Position numbers and translations under genes: made by a program. The notes below the pieces were generated by a model. That model had not been told where the DNA came from and made no database searches. It saw only the letters and a program-made list of their open reading frames with translations. DNA of 64,000 bases from JBNKHH01 sp050290245 (GTDB lineage Bacteria > Pseudomonadota > Alphaproteobacteria > Rhodobacterales > Rhodobacteraceae), in the NCBI GenBank assembly GCA_050290245.1, contig JBNKHH010000033.1, positions 81,540 through 145,539 of the forward strand, given 5' to 3'. The first letter of the stretch is position 1; every line of letters starts with the position of its first letter. Shown one piece after another: positions 1 through 7,775 of this stretch.

Positions 1-381
1 ATGGGCCGTCGCGAGGATCACAGGTCGGTCGGTCCCGCGCGTGGCTTCAAGTGCGGCCAGTCCGGGTCCCTCGATCGGTGTGTCTTTGATATGATCGAGG
101 AAGGCACGGCCCGAATAGATTTCGATCAGCGTACGGCCAACGTTGTCGGCCACGTCACGTACAAGATTCCGCCGGTCGTTTTCGGGAAAATCGGGCCAGG
201 CATAGTCCAGATTGCGCCGGATCCGTGCGTTCCAACCTGCCAATGGAGCGACGACCCGCGACACCACCCACCCCATGACCGGCACACGCACACGGTACGG
301 CAAAACCAGCGCAAGCCCGAGGATCGCGCGGGCAGCGGCGTTTTGCGCCCAATCCTTCAGTCCGCTTCGCTGCGCCGCCAT
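1..381 (-). CDS. Lysophospholipid acyltransferase family protein (LpxL/HtrB-like), 3' part missing
   Basis: This is the first 127 codons of a gene that runs off the left edge. Reading the minus strand from the ATG at 381 gives MAAQRSGLKDWAQNAAARAI, then a hydrophobic segment (about residues 20-45), then RIRRNLDYAWPDF and NVGRTLIEIYSGRAF, which fit the N-terminal half of lipid A lauroyl/myristoyl acyltransferases. The last residues, VILATAH, end on what should be the catalytic His of the family's HX4D motif, so the catalytic centre lies outside the window. These enzymes acylate lipid A precursors at the inner membrane. An in-frame TGA a few codons upstream makes ATG 381 the first possible start. 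The gene lies 41 bp after the fliG stop on the same strand and may be cotranscribed with it. The substrate cannot be told from a partial gene. Confidence 0.8.
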   Translation of the reverse strand, partial: MAAQRSGLKDWAQNAAARAILGLALVLPYRVRVPVMGWVVSRVVAPLAGWNARIRRNLDYAWPDFPENDRRNLVRDVADNVGRTLIEIYSGRAFLDHIKDTPIEGPGLAALEATRGTDRPVILATAH

Positions 382-422
382 GCAATATCCAGCCCCAAGA
401 AATCAAGGCCTAGATGGCGCGG

Positions 423-1487
423 CTACTCCTCATTTGCAACGAAGAATATTTCGTTGGCGGCTTCAAGCTCGCGGATGACCGAGACCACACGGATCATGGC
501 GGCCTCGGCATCTGCCTGCGTGGTGTTCGGCCTTTCTTTGGCCTCCTCACGGATATTCTCAGCCATTCGCTTGGAAATATTGTTCAGGATAAAGTCGACT
601 GCCGCCTGATCGGCGCCAATAGCCACCGCGGCGATAGTCTCAAGGTCGCCCTGTTCGATGCCGCGCTGGATGCGGGGCACGTCGCGGGGCGCGATGCGTT
701 CTGGAATGTTGGCGAATGTGAAGATCGCCGCGCGCACGTCGTCAGCGAATTCCTTGTCCTCGTCATCAAGGCCGGTCAACACGTCGTCGCGCACCGACGA
801 CGGCGCATAGTTCAGGATCGCGCCAACCCGGCTGACGGGCGCCTCGGAAAAGGCGGTGATCGGACGCGACTGGAGCTGTTCTGCAAGCGAACTGCCAATC
901 CGGTGCACAACTGCGGGCGACACGCCACCCGTGGTCGAGATGGCATAGGTGATCCTGCGGCTGAGTTCGCCGGGAAGCTTGCCCAGGAGTTCCGCAGCCC
1001 TGGCGACCTTGAGCTTGGACAGGATAACGGCAGCAACCTCTATCGACTCATTCTCGATGATCGGAACCAGGCGCTCAAGGTCAGCCTTTTCGACGTCCTC
1101 CCAGGGATTTCCCCGATACTGGCTGGGTGCCATCTTGCGCAGGCGTGCCGAAGCGCTTTCGCTGATCACCCCTTCCAACAAGCCGAGTGCACCATCGACC
1201 CCGGTCGGAAATGACAGGCAGATGCTTTCGATGGCATCGGCAAATTCGTCAGCGACGGCGGCGACCGTTTCCTGGTCGACCGGCGCCATCCGCGCAAGCT
1301 GGATTGCGAGTTCGGTCTGTTTGCGTTCGGACAGGGATGTCAGTGCTGGCACCGCACCATGGGACAACAGCAGGCGCACCACGATGGCCGCCTTTTCCCG
1401 CGGCGTCAGCTTCGGCCTTGGGGGATCCAAAGCCGGCAATGTACCAAGAATGTCTTCCATGTTCGCGTCGAGCGGCATCCGCTGCAC
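423..1487 (-). CDS. fliG: Flagellar motor switch protein FliG
   Basis: A 354-aa protein of the FliG family, the C-ring protein that links FliF to FliM and takes part in torque generation on the cytoplasmic face of the flagellar motor. It has the helical N-terminal domain (LTPREKAAIVVRLLLSHG), the armadillo-like middle domain (ENESIEVAAVILSKL) and a C-terminal domain with IFTFANI (usual MFVFEDI) and NNISKRMAENIREE (torque-helix region with conserved charge). The middle-domain EHPQ signature reads ESIE here. Length is close to the usual 330-350 aa. No other flagellar gene is in the window, so this copy is detached from any main flagellar cluster visible here. A strong terminator separates it from the gene upstream, so it has its own promoter. 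The FliG assignment is firm; motor function with the altered EHPQ site is inferred. Confidence 0.9.
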   Translation of the reverse strand: MQRMPLDANMEDILGTLPALDPPRPKLTPREKAAIVVRLLLSHGAVPALTSLSERKQTELAIQLARMAPVDQETVAAVADEFADAIESICLSFPTGVDGALGLLEGVISESASARLRKMAPSQYRGNPWEDVEKADLERLVPIIENESIEVAAVILSKLKVARAAELLGKLPGELSRRITYAISTTGGVSPAVVHRIGSSLAEQLQSRPITAFSEAPVSRVGAILNYAPSSVRDDVLTGLDDEDKEFADDVRAAIFTFANIPERIAPRDVPRIQRGIEQGDLETIAAVAIGADQAAVDFILNNISKRMAENIREEAKERPNTTQADAEAAMIRVVSVIRELEAANEIFFVANEE

Positions 1488-1548
1488 CAGAGTTCTTGTA
1501 TTGTTCTACAAGGTGCCAGGTAAAAAAATTCCTACAAATCGGATGACC

Positions 1549-1580
1549 AAAAAAAAACGGCCCCTCCGGCGAAGGGGCCG
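1549..1580 (-). terminator. Rho-independent terminator of the small secreted-protein gene
   Basis: An 8-bp stem (CGGCCCCT/AGGGGCCG, 1558-1565 with 1573-1580) with a 7-nt loop is flanked on its low-coordinate side by a run of nine A (1549-1557), which is a U-tract on the minus transcript. It lies 25 bp after the stop of the 1605-1763 gene and about 60 bp before fliG, so it ends that transcript. Confidence 0.85.
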
Positions 1581-1604
1581 CGAAGATCGAGGGAAGTCTA
1601 AAAA

Positions 1605-1763
1605 TCAGCCGGTTGGCGTGATGCAGGTCTTTGTCTCGGGATCAAAGTTCTGCCCCTGGGGGCAAGACATCGTCACCTTTTCATGACCGCCGTAGCATTC
1701 GGCCAGCGCCGCGGCCGGCAAACTGCCGACAACCAGTACCGCGAGAAGCACTTTCGCTTTCAT
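1605..1763 (-). CDS. Small secreted Cys-rich protein (52 aa)
   Basis: A 52-aa protein starting MKAKVLLAVLVVGSLPAAALA, a clear signal peptide with cleavage expected after ALA. The mature part is only about 30 residues with four Cys and the string CPQGQNFDPETKTC, whose spacing resembles part of a chitin-binding peritrophin-A (CBM14) repeat; this likeness is by eye only. I chose ATG 1763 over an upstream ATG at 1805 because it begins the signal peptide and is preceded by GAGGAG at good spacing. It lies downstream of purB on the same strand and is followed by a strong terminator. Function unknown; the Cys pairs suggest disulfides in the periplasm. Confidence 0.75.
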   Translation of the reverse strand: MKAKVLLAVLVVGSLPAAALAECYGGHEKVTMSCPQGQNFDPETKTCITPTG

Positions 1764-1841
1764 GTGATTTCTCCTCAGTCGGACGAATGCCTGCAATGAT
1801 AGCATCAGCCCGCCCGATCCGTCCTCACGGTTTCGTGAACG

Positions 1842-3146
1842 TCACGCGCCGAAGACGCGTTTGAAAATCGTGTCGACGTTCTTGGTATGATAGCCCATGT
1901 CGAATTTTTCGTTGATCCCCTCTTCGCCCAAGGCGGCGACGACATCGGGATCGGCCAGAAGCTGCTCGCGGAAATCCACGCGATCTTCCCAGACTTTCAG
2001 GGCGTTGCGCTGAACCATGGCATAGGCGTCTTCGCGAGACACACCGGCTTGCGTCAGGGCCAGTAGCACGCGCTGGCTCATCACGAGACCGGGGAACTTG
2101 TTCATGTTCTCCAGCATGTTCTCAGGGAAAATCAGCATCTTGTCGATCACGCCCGTCAGCCGGTTCAGAGCAAAGTCCAGCGTGATGGTCGCATCGGGGG
2201 CGATGCCGCGCTCGACGGAGCTGTGCGAGATATCGCGCTCATGCCAAAGGGCGACGTTTTCCAACGCCGGAACAACGGTCATCCGCACAAGCCGTGCGAG
2301 GCCAGTCAGGTTTTCCGTCAGAACCGGGTTCTTTTTGTGCGGCATAGCCGACGACCCCTTCTGTCCCATCGAGAAGAATTCGGCCCCCTCAAGCACTTCG
2401 GTACGCTGCATGTGGCGGATTTCGATCGCGACGTTCTCGATCGACGAGGCGATAACACCGAGGGTGGCAAAGAACATAGCGTGGCGATCGCGCGGAATGA
2501 CCTGGGTCGAGATCGGCTCGGGTTTCAGGCCGAGCTTGGCGCAGACATGCTCTTCCACGGCGGGATCAATATTGGCGAAGGTGCCGACGGCGCCCGAGAT
2601 GGCCCCGGTTGCGATTTCTTCGCGGGCGGCGGCCAGACGGGCCTTGTTGCGGTCCATCTCGGCATAGAACCGGGCAAAGGTCAGCCCCATGGTGGTCGGC
2701 TCGGCGTGGATGCCGTGGCTGCGCCCGACACGGACGGTGTCCTTGTGCTCAAAAGCGCGTTTCTTCAATGCTGCCAAGAGCGCGTCCATATCTTCCAGGA
2801 GGATATCGGCGGCGCGGGTGAGTTGAACGTTCAGACAGGTGTCCAGCACGTCTGACGAAGTCATGCCCTGATGAACGAACCGCGCCTCTTCGGAGCCAAC
2901 ATGCTCGGCCAGGTGGGTAAGAAAGGCGATAACGTCATGCTTTGTGACCGCTTCGATCTCGTCGATGCGGGCGACGTCGAATTCGACGTCCTTTGCTTTC
3001 CAGACCGCCTCGGCGTTCTCACGCGGGATCACCCCCAGATCGGCCATGGCATCGCAGGCGTGGGCTTCGATTTCATACCAGATTTTGAACTTGGTTTCCG
3101 GCGACCAGATGGACACCATGGGAGCGCGGGCATATCTCGGGATCAT
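1842..3146 (-). CDS. purB: Adenylosuccinate lyase
   Basis: A 434-aa enzyme that removes fumarate from SAICAR and from adenylosuccinate in purine and AMP synthesis; cytoplasmic homotetramer. The fumarase/aspartase superfamily signature GSSAMPHKKNP is present about two thirds in, along with the substrate loops RVGRSHGIHAEPTTMG and MTSSDVLDTC. The frame stays open upstream to 3299, but the family normally begins MIPRYARAPM..W, which places the start at ATG 3146. The gene is divergent from the DUF6314 gene with 66 bp between them, so both promoters sit in that short gap. Length agrees with other alphaproteobacterial PurB proteins of about 430 aa. Confidence 0.97.
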   Translation of the reverse strand: MIPRYARAPMVSIWSPETKFKIWYEIEAHACDAMADLGVIPRENAEAVWKAKDVEFDVARIDEIEAVTKHDVIAFLTHLAEHVGSEEARFVHQGMTSSDVLDTCLNVQLTRAADILLEDMDALLAALKKRAFEHKDTVRVGRSHGIHAEPTTMGLTFARFYAEMDRNKARLAAAREEIATGAISGAVGTFANIDPAVEEHVCAKLGLKPEPISTQVIPRDRHAMFFATLGVIASSIENVAIEIRHMQRTEVLEGAEFFSMGQKGSSAMPHKKNPVLTENLTGLARLVRMTVVPALENVALWHERDISHSSVERGIAPDATITLDFALNRLTGVIDKMLIFPENMLENMNKFPGLVMSQRVLLALTQAGVSREDAYAMVQRNALKVWEDRVDFREQLLADPDVVAALGEEGINEKFDMGYHTKNVDTIFKRVFGA

Positions 3147-3212
3147 TCTTGGGGCCTTTCGTCTGTCGGTCCCGGCTTTAGACTGCTGCCGCGCAGAGAA
3201 CAAGGAGGCGAA

Positions 3213-3635
3213 ATGCCCGGGCTGAGTTCGCTTGCCGCACTGGAAGGGTGCTGGTCGCTGACCCGCCAGATCGTCCACGGCGACGGCCGCGTCGATCATT
3301 TCGACGGCGAGGTGCTGTTTCAGCGCTCGGGCGCGCGGATGATCCAGAACGAAAGCGGTGTGCTACGGGTCGGCAACCAGACGTTCCAGGGCCAGAGGCA
3401 GTATATCTGGGACCACTCCGACGGGCTGCTGCGCGTCTTTTTCGACGATATGCGCCCCTTTCACACGGTTGCCCTGGGGCTTGATCGGGTCGAGACCACT
3501 CATTTGTGCGACCCGGACCGGTACAATGTCGTCTATGACTTTCACGACTGGCCAAACTGGACCTCGACCTGGACTGTTGAAGGGCCCCGGAAGGACTATG
3601 TCATGACCAGCCACATGCGCCCTGTCCGTACCTGA
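3213..3635 (+). CDS. DUF6314 family protein
   Basis: A 140-aa soluble protein without signal peptide or membrane segment. It starts MPGLSSLAALEGCWSLTRQI and has alternating beta-type strands such as GEVLFQRSGARMIQNESGVL, as expected of a small lipocalin-like barrel; the pattern matches the DUF6314 family (recognised from memory). The start at 3213 follows a good AAGGAGG at 3202-3208. It lies between divergent purB and bioY (82 bp downstream, same strand) and may share a transcript with bioY. No biochemical role is known to me for this family. Confidence 0.75.
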   Translation: MPGLSSLAALEGCWSLTRQIVHGDGRVDHFDGEVLFQRSGARMIQNESGVLRVGNQTFQGQRQYIWDHSDGLLRVFFDDMRPFHTVALGLDRVETTHLCDPDRYNVVYDFHDWPNWTSTWTVEGPRKDYVMTSHMRPVRT

Positions 3636-3717
3636 GAGATTCCAGTCCATCTTGCGTGCGCAGCATCCGTTGTGCATAAGCTGAGGCAGAACACAAAGAG
3701 GAAGAGGGATCACCCAG

Positions 3718-4326
3718 ATGACCACACTCGCCACACGTCCGGTTCTGACGGACATCTTCATGAACGGGACGGACAGCCAGATCTGGACAAAACGCCTCGT
3801 TCTCCTGGTGGCCGGCATCGCCGCCATGTGGATTTCGGCCAAAACCCAGATCGCGACGGTGCCGGTGCCCGTCACTTTGCAGATGCTGGTCGTCATGGTG
3901 ATCGGCGCCGCCTACGGCCCGCGCCTTGCTGCAGCCACTATTGCAGGCTACCTCGCCCTTGGCATCCAGGGCATGCCCGTCTTTGCCGGAACGCCGGAAA
4001 AGGGCATCGGTCTCGCCTATGTGATGGGCCCGACCGGCGGTTACCTGCTTGGCTTTCTGATCGCGGCTTACACCGTCGGCCTCTTGGCCCGCGCGGGCTG
4101 GGATCGCTCACCGGTTTCGATGCTGGGTGCAATGGCCGTCGGTCTGATCTGCGTCTACGTCCCCGGCGTTGTCTGGCTCTGCTCGGCCTTCGGCGCCGGT
4201 GCAGGCTGGGAGAACTGGTATGCCTGGGGCGTCAAAACCTTCATCTGGGTCGACGCGCTGAAACTGGTCGTTGCCGTCATCGCCTTTCCGACCATCTGGA
4301 AAATGGTTGGCAACGCCCGCGTCTGA
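3718..4326 (+). CDS. bioY: Biotin transporter BioY (S component)
   Basis: A 202-aa integral membrane protein, the biotin-binding S component of energy-coupling-factor type uptake systems. Family hallmarks are VPVPVTLQMLVVMVIGAAYG near residue 45, LAYVMGPTGGYLLGFLIAAY near residue 105, and about six hydrophobic segments. No ecf ATPase (bioM) or T component (bioN) adjoins it; solitary BioY proteins in alphaproteobacteria can transport biotin alone or with distant partners. It is followed by a strong terminator. A weak BioR-like decamer precedes it, but I did not accept it as a site. Confidence 0.95.
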   Translation: MTTLATRPVLTDIFMNGTDSQIWTKRLVLLVAGIAAMWISAKTQIATVPVPVTLQMLVVMVIGAAYGPRLAAATIAGYLALGIQGMPVFAGTPEKGIGLAYVMGPTGGYLLGFLIAAYTVGLLARAGWDRSPVSMLGAMAVGLICVYVPGVVWLCSAFGAGAGWENWYAWGVKTFIWVDALKLVVAVIAFPTIWKMVGNARV

Positions 4327-4354
4327 CGCGACGCCAAAAACTGTCGAAAACAAC

Positions 4355-4389
4355 AATCGCGGTCCCATTCCGGGCCGCGATTTCTTTTT
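4355..4389 (+). terminator. Terminator between convergent bioY and ccmB
   Basis: An 11-bp stem (4355-4365 with 4372-4382, one T-G wobble) with a 6-nt loop is followed by TCTTTTT on the plus strand. On the minus strand the flank GTTGTTTTCG is also T-rich, so it may end ccmB transcripts as well. Confidence 0.85.
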
Positions 4390-4404
4390 AGGAACAGCGG
4401 CTTC

Positions 4405-5061
4405 TTAGCGCAGGTTGATGCGCAGGGCCGCAGCCCCCGCAAAGGGTAGAATTGCCAGGCTGCCCAACGTGATCAAAGCGACCAGCAAGATCGGCGTGGT
4501 CGCTTCTTGCCCTTCCGCCGCGCGCCTGACCGCATCCGCGCCAAAGATCAGCGTCGGCACATAAAGCGGCAATACAAGAAGCGACAGCAACAACCCGCCG
4601 CGCTTCAGCCCCACCGTCAGCGCGGCTCCGAAAGCGCCGATGATGGACAAGGCAGGCGTGCCCAGAAGAAGGCTTAGCATCAGCGTCAAGTAGGCCGGTT
4701 CGGGCAGGTGCAGCAGCAGGGCAAAGACCGGGGCCGCCAGCGTGAGCGGCAGGCCCGTGGTCAACCAGTGTGCCACCGCCTTCACCGCCACCAGAGCCTC
4801 CATCGGCAGGGGCGCGGTCGCCAGAAGTTCAAGCGAGCCATCCTCGAAATCCGTCGCGAAAATACGATCCAGCGACAACAGGCAGGCAAGCAGCGCGCCG
4901 ATCCAAAGGATGCCGGGTGCGATGGCCCCAAGGATGTCAGATCCCGGTCCGACGCCGAACGGCACCAGAACGCAGACGATGAGGAAAAAGGCGAGCGCCA
5001 GCCCAAAGCCACCGCCAGCACGGACGGCAAGTTTCAGATCGCGTGTCAGAAGCCGGATCAC
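4405..5061 (-). CDS. ccmB: Heme exporter permease CcmB
   Basis: A 218-aa protein with six hydrophobic segments. CcmB is the membrane subunit of the CcmABCD complex of system I cytochrome c maturation, which releases holo-CcmE for periplasmic heme delivery. Typical stretches are RDLKLAVRAGGG at the N-terminus, FATDFEDGSLELLATAPLP around residue 70 and GTPALSIIGAFGAALTVG near residue 135. Its start overlaps the ccmA stop by 4 bp, so the two are translationally coupled. Unusually, ccmC, ccmD and ccmG do not follow: the next gene is convergent bioY across a terminator. Confidence 0.95.
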   Translation of the reverse strand: MIRLLTRDLKLAVRAGGGFGLALAFFLIVCVLVPFGVGPGSDILGAIAPGILWIGALLACLLSLDRIFATDFEDGSLELLATAPLPMEALVAVKAVAHWLTTGLPLTLAAPVFALLLHLPEPAYLTLMLSLLLGTPALSIIGAFGAALTVGLKRGGLLLSLLVLPLYVPTLIFGADAVRRAAEGQEATTPILLVALITLGSLAILPFAGAAALRINLR

Positions 5062-5684
5062 AGAAACGCCTCGTCAAATGCCTGCGTCGTCGCGGCCTTG
5101 GGTTTGAAACGTGAGACGTCGATCACTTCAGCCTCCAGACCAAGGTCGATATGGGTGGCCATCAGTGCCGCGCCGCCACTGGCCAGATGTCCCCGGACCG
5201 CTTCGGCAAACAGGGCCGTCGAGGCCTGGTCCAGTGAAACGGTCGGTTCGTCCAGGGCCCAGACTGCGCGGCCCGTCACCAGCAAGCGTGCAAGGCCCAA
5301 TCGGCGCTTCTGGCCTGCTGAAAGCGCCTGCGCGCGGCGTGTGCGCAGTTCGACCAGATCAAAGGCGGTCAGGGCAGTGCCAATATCCGAAGTCCCAAAC
5401 AGCGCGGCCCAGAACTCAAGGTTCTCGGCAACGCTCAGCGTCCCTTTTAACCCGTCGGCATGGGCGGCATAGGCAATGCTGTCAGGTTCCGCCTCGATCA
5501 CGCCCGCGGCCGGCGGTTGCAGCCCGGCGATGGTCCTCAAAAGCGTCGTCTTGCCCGAGCCGTTCGGCCCGCGCAGGACCTTGGCCTGGCCGGCCTGCAA
5601 TTCCAGGCTAAGACCATCCAGAACGATCAGCCCGCCGCGTTCGCAGGCCAGGTCCGTCAGGCGTAGAAGCGCCATCGCATTCAC
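5058..5684 (-). CDS. ccmA: Heme exporter ATP-binding protein CcmA
   Basis: A 208-aa ABC ATPase partner of CcmB in cytochrome c maturation. Walker A GPNGSGKTT (about residue 40), signature LSAGQKRRLGLARLL and Walker B VWALDEPTVSLD are intact. CcmA proteins are short ATPases of about 200-210 aa, as here. The first start is GTG 5684, whose GTGA overlaps the stop of the Mth938-like gene; ATG 5675, three codons in, is an alternative. It is fourth from the end of the yajC-secD-secF-tauE-Mth938-ccmA-ccmB transcript unit, whose genes overlap or nearly abut. Confidence 0.95.
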   Translation of the reverse strand: MNAMALLRLTDLACERGGLIVLDGLSLELQAGQAKVLRGPNGSGKTTLLRTIAGLQPPAAGVIEAEPDSIAYAAHADGLKGTLSVAENLEFWAALFGTSDIGTALTAFDLVELRTRRAQALSAGQKRRLGLARLLVTGRAVWALDEPTVSLDQASTALFAEAVRGHLASGGAALMATHIDLGLEAEVIDVSRFKPKAATTQAFDEAFL

Positions 5685-6034
5685 ACCGGCAGCAGGGCCA
5701 GGGCAATCCGCCGCCCCTCTCCAAGCAGAACGTTGTAGGTTCGGCAGGCCTGGGCCGAGGCCATGATCTCAACTCCGAGGCCCGCGCCTTCCAGGCGATT
5801 GCGCAAGTCAGCCGGGATGTGGGCGATTTCCGGTCCGGTTCCAATGAGGATGACATCGGCCGCATCAGTTGCCTTGAGGAGCGTCTCGGCGTCATGGAAC
5901 CCGCCCCAGCCTGTCACCTCGCCCCCGAGAACCGCGAGCGGCGCTTCGTGCACCTGTCCGCCGATGCGAAAAAACCCCTCGCCATAGCCGTCGATGGGCT
6001 GGGCGTCCGAATAGGTAACTTCGTTCAACTGCAT
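5681..6034 (-). CDS. Mth938-like domain protein (DUF498/NDUFAF3 type)
   Basis: A 117-aa soluble protein of the Mth938 family, related to the mitochondrial complex I assembly factor NDUFAF3. The conserved block VILIGTGPEIAHIPADLRNR sits mid-protein, followed by GLGVEIMASAQACRTYNVLL. I chose ATG 6034, which has GGAAAG about 6 nt upstream; a TTG at 6055 overlapping the preceding stop would add seven residues. In Rhodobacteraceae a gene of this family commonly sits between secF and ccmA, as here. A part in membrane-complex assembly is plausible from NDUFAF3 but unproven in bacteria. Confidence 0.85.
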   Translation of the reverse strand: MQLNEVTYSDAQPIDGYGEGFFRIGGQVHEAPLAVLGGEVTGWGGFHDAETLLKATDAADVILIGTGPEIAHIPADLRNRLEGAGLGVEIMASAQACRTYNVLLGEGRRIALALLPV

Positions 6035-6051
6035 GGCCGTCTTTCCAACAT

Positions 6052-6804
6052 TCAATCCCAGATCGGCAGGCCGACCACGGCGGACCCGGCGATGATCGCA
6101 TAGGCTACCCGGCGATACCCTACCTCGGCCTCGGGGCGGAACAGAAGAGCGCCCACCCAGTTTCCCGCCATATAGGGTGGGATCAGCAACGCTCCCAGCA
6201 CCAACGCCGAGTGTACGAGATAGCCTTTCCAGCCAATCACCGCCAGCATCAACACATCGGCCAGTATGAGGTAGAGCATCAAGTTGGCCCGCACCACCGG
6301 CGCCGGAAGGGTAGACGCGAGGTAGAGCATGATGACCGGCGGACCCGGCAGACCGACGAACCCGCCAAGAAAACCGCCGAGCGCGCCAGCGGCATAGACC
6401 AGTGGCGCCGTCAGCCGGCCCGGATAGCGAAAGCCGCTGGCCAGAAGCACCAGCAACACCAGGGCGATCAGAGAAACACCCCAGCGAAACCCCTCGGGCG
6501 TGACCAGAGTGAGAACCCAGACCCCCATCGGCACAGCGAAAAGCGCCCCAAGCCCAAGGCGAACCACGTCCCGTGAATCGCCCTCACGAAAGGCCCTTGG
6601 CACATGGATCAGGGGCCCGACCAGGTCCTTTACGATCAGAGTCGTCAGGGCCTCGAAAGGGGTTAGGAACAGGCCTGCGACGGGCAAATAGACCATGGCG
6701 GTGCCAAACCCGGTAAAGCCCCGCACGATTCCGCCGGCAAAAGCTGCCAGAACCACCAGCCAGACGCCTTCACGCGTGAAGACATCGGACAGGATGTCAG
6801 GCAT
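6052..6804 (-). CDS. TauE/SafE family membrane permease
   Basis: A 250-aa protein with about eight hydrophobic segments. It begins MPDILSDVFTREGVWLVVLA and carries the two family repeats, seen as GGIVRGFTGFGTAMVYLPVA and AGALGGFLGGFVGLPGPPVI. TauE/SafE proteins are proposed exporters of sulfite, sulfoacetate or other anions, often after organosulfonate breakdown. I chose ATG 6804, which overlaps the secF stop by 8 bp; an upstream in-frame start would put 23 hydrophilic residues in front. Its place inside the sec/ccm operon gives no substrate hint. A sulfite-releasing monooxygenase is predicted at 40.5 kb, but linking the two is speculation. Confidence 0.85.
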   Translation of the reverse strand: MPDILSDVFTREGVWLVVLAAFAGGIVRGFTGFGTAMVYLPVAGLFLTPFEALTTLIVKDLVGPLIHVPRAFREGDSRDVVRLGLGALFAVPMGVWVLTLVTPEGFRWGVSLIALVLLVLLASGFRYPGRLTAPLVYAAGALGGFLGGFVGLPGPPVIMLYLASTLPAPVVRANLMLYLILADVLMLAVIGWKGYLVHSALVLGALLIPPYMAGNWVGALLFRPEAEVGYRRVAYAIIAGSAVVGLPIWD

Positions 6805-7771
6805 CAATATTGGCGAACTGCGTTCCCGCTCCACCGCCATCCGTGGGCTTGGACCAGTCGCGTTTGACTCCAAGCATGAGGACTACATTTTTGGCGACAT
6901 AGACCGAGGAATAGGTACCGACGACCACGCCCCAGGAGATCGCGAAGACAAAGCCGCGGATGACGTCACCTCCAAAGATCAACAAGGCGATAAGAGCCAG
7001 AAGGGTCGTGCCCGAAGTCATCAGGGTCCGGCTCAGTGTCTCGTTTACCGATTTGTTCATGACATCTTGCAGCGGCGTTGTCTTGTACTTGCGCAGGTTT
7101 TCCCTGAGCCGGTCAAAAATCACGACGGTGTCGTTGATCGAATAGCCGACGATGGTCAGCAAGGCCGCTATTGTGGACAGATCGAAACGCATCTGGAGAA
7201 CACTGAATATTCCGATCGTCAGGATTACGTCGTGGAACAGTGCCGCGACCGCGCCGACAGAAAACTGCCATTCGAACCTAAGCCAGATATAGACCAGGAT
7301 CGCCGCAAGGGCGGCCAGAACCGCCCACATCGCCGTCTGAATCAATTCGCCAGAAACCTTCGGGCCCACGCTTTCGACTGACGAGAAGGTGATCGTGGGA
7401 TCAATTCCGGCCAATACGGCCCGGACCCGGTCGACCGTGTCCCCGGCCACACTTTCCTGGCCGTCCTGGGCCTGGATGCGGATCATCGTCACGTTCTGAT
7501 CGTCGCGGAAGTTCGGATCGAACACTTCGATCACCGAGACTTCTCCCAACTCCAGGGTCTCGACCGCCGAGCGATAGGCGCCGACGTCGACGGGCTGGAC
7601 GGCCTCGGTGCGGATGGTCGTGCCTCCGCGGAAATCGATGCCAAAGTTCAGCCCCATCACCATCCAAAGGATGATCGAGGCAACAATGGCGACCATCGAG
7701 ATACCGAACGTCAGCGTGCGGTATTTGAAGAAATCCCAGTTGGTTTCCTGGGGGACAAGTCTCAGCCGCAT
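6797..7771 (-). CDS. secF: Protein translocase subunit SecF
   Basis: A 324-aa RND-type membrane subunit that acts with SecD to drive late protein export through SecYEG using the proton-motive force. It has TM1 near residue 25, a periplasmic domain with NFGIDFRGGTTIRTEA, and five further TM segments containing VGYSINDTVVIFDRLREN, the SecF hallmark. Its start lies 4 bp after the secD stop. The C-terminal tail GGGAGTQFANIDA is short. The operon order yajC-secD-secF is standard. Confidence 0.97.
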   Translation of the reverse strand: MRLRLVPQETNWDFFKYRTLTFGISMVAIVASIILWMVMGLNFGIDFRGGTTIRTEAVQPVDVGAYRSAVETLELGEVSVIEVFDPNFRDDQNVTMIRIQAQDGQESVAGDTVDRVRAVLAGIDPTITFSSVESVGPKVSGELIQTAMWAVLAALAAILVYIWLRFEWQFSVGAVAALFHDVILTIGIFSVLQMRFDLSTIAALLTIVGYSINDTVVIFDRLRENLRKYKTTPLQDVMNKSVNETLSRTLMTSGTTLLALIALLIFGGDVIRGFVFAISWGVVVGTYSSVYVAKNVVLMLGVKRDWSKPTDGGGAGTQFANIDA

Positions 7772-7775
7772 GTCA

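Noticed and set aside
1..609. Plus-strand frame at the left edge
   Set aside because: Antisense to the acyltransferase and fliG genes, which both have clear family sequence.
3670..3679. TTGTGCATAA before bioY as a BioR site
   Set aside because: It differs at three positions from the TTATMKATAA pattern I know for BioR, too many for a 10-bp site.
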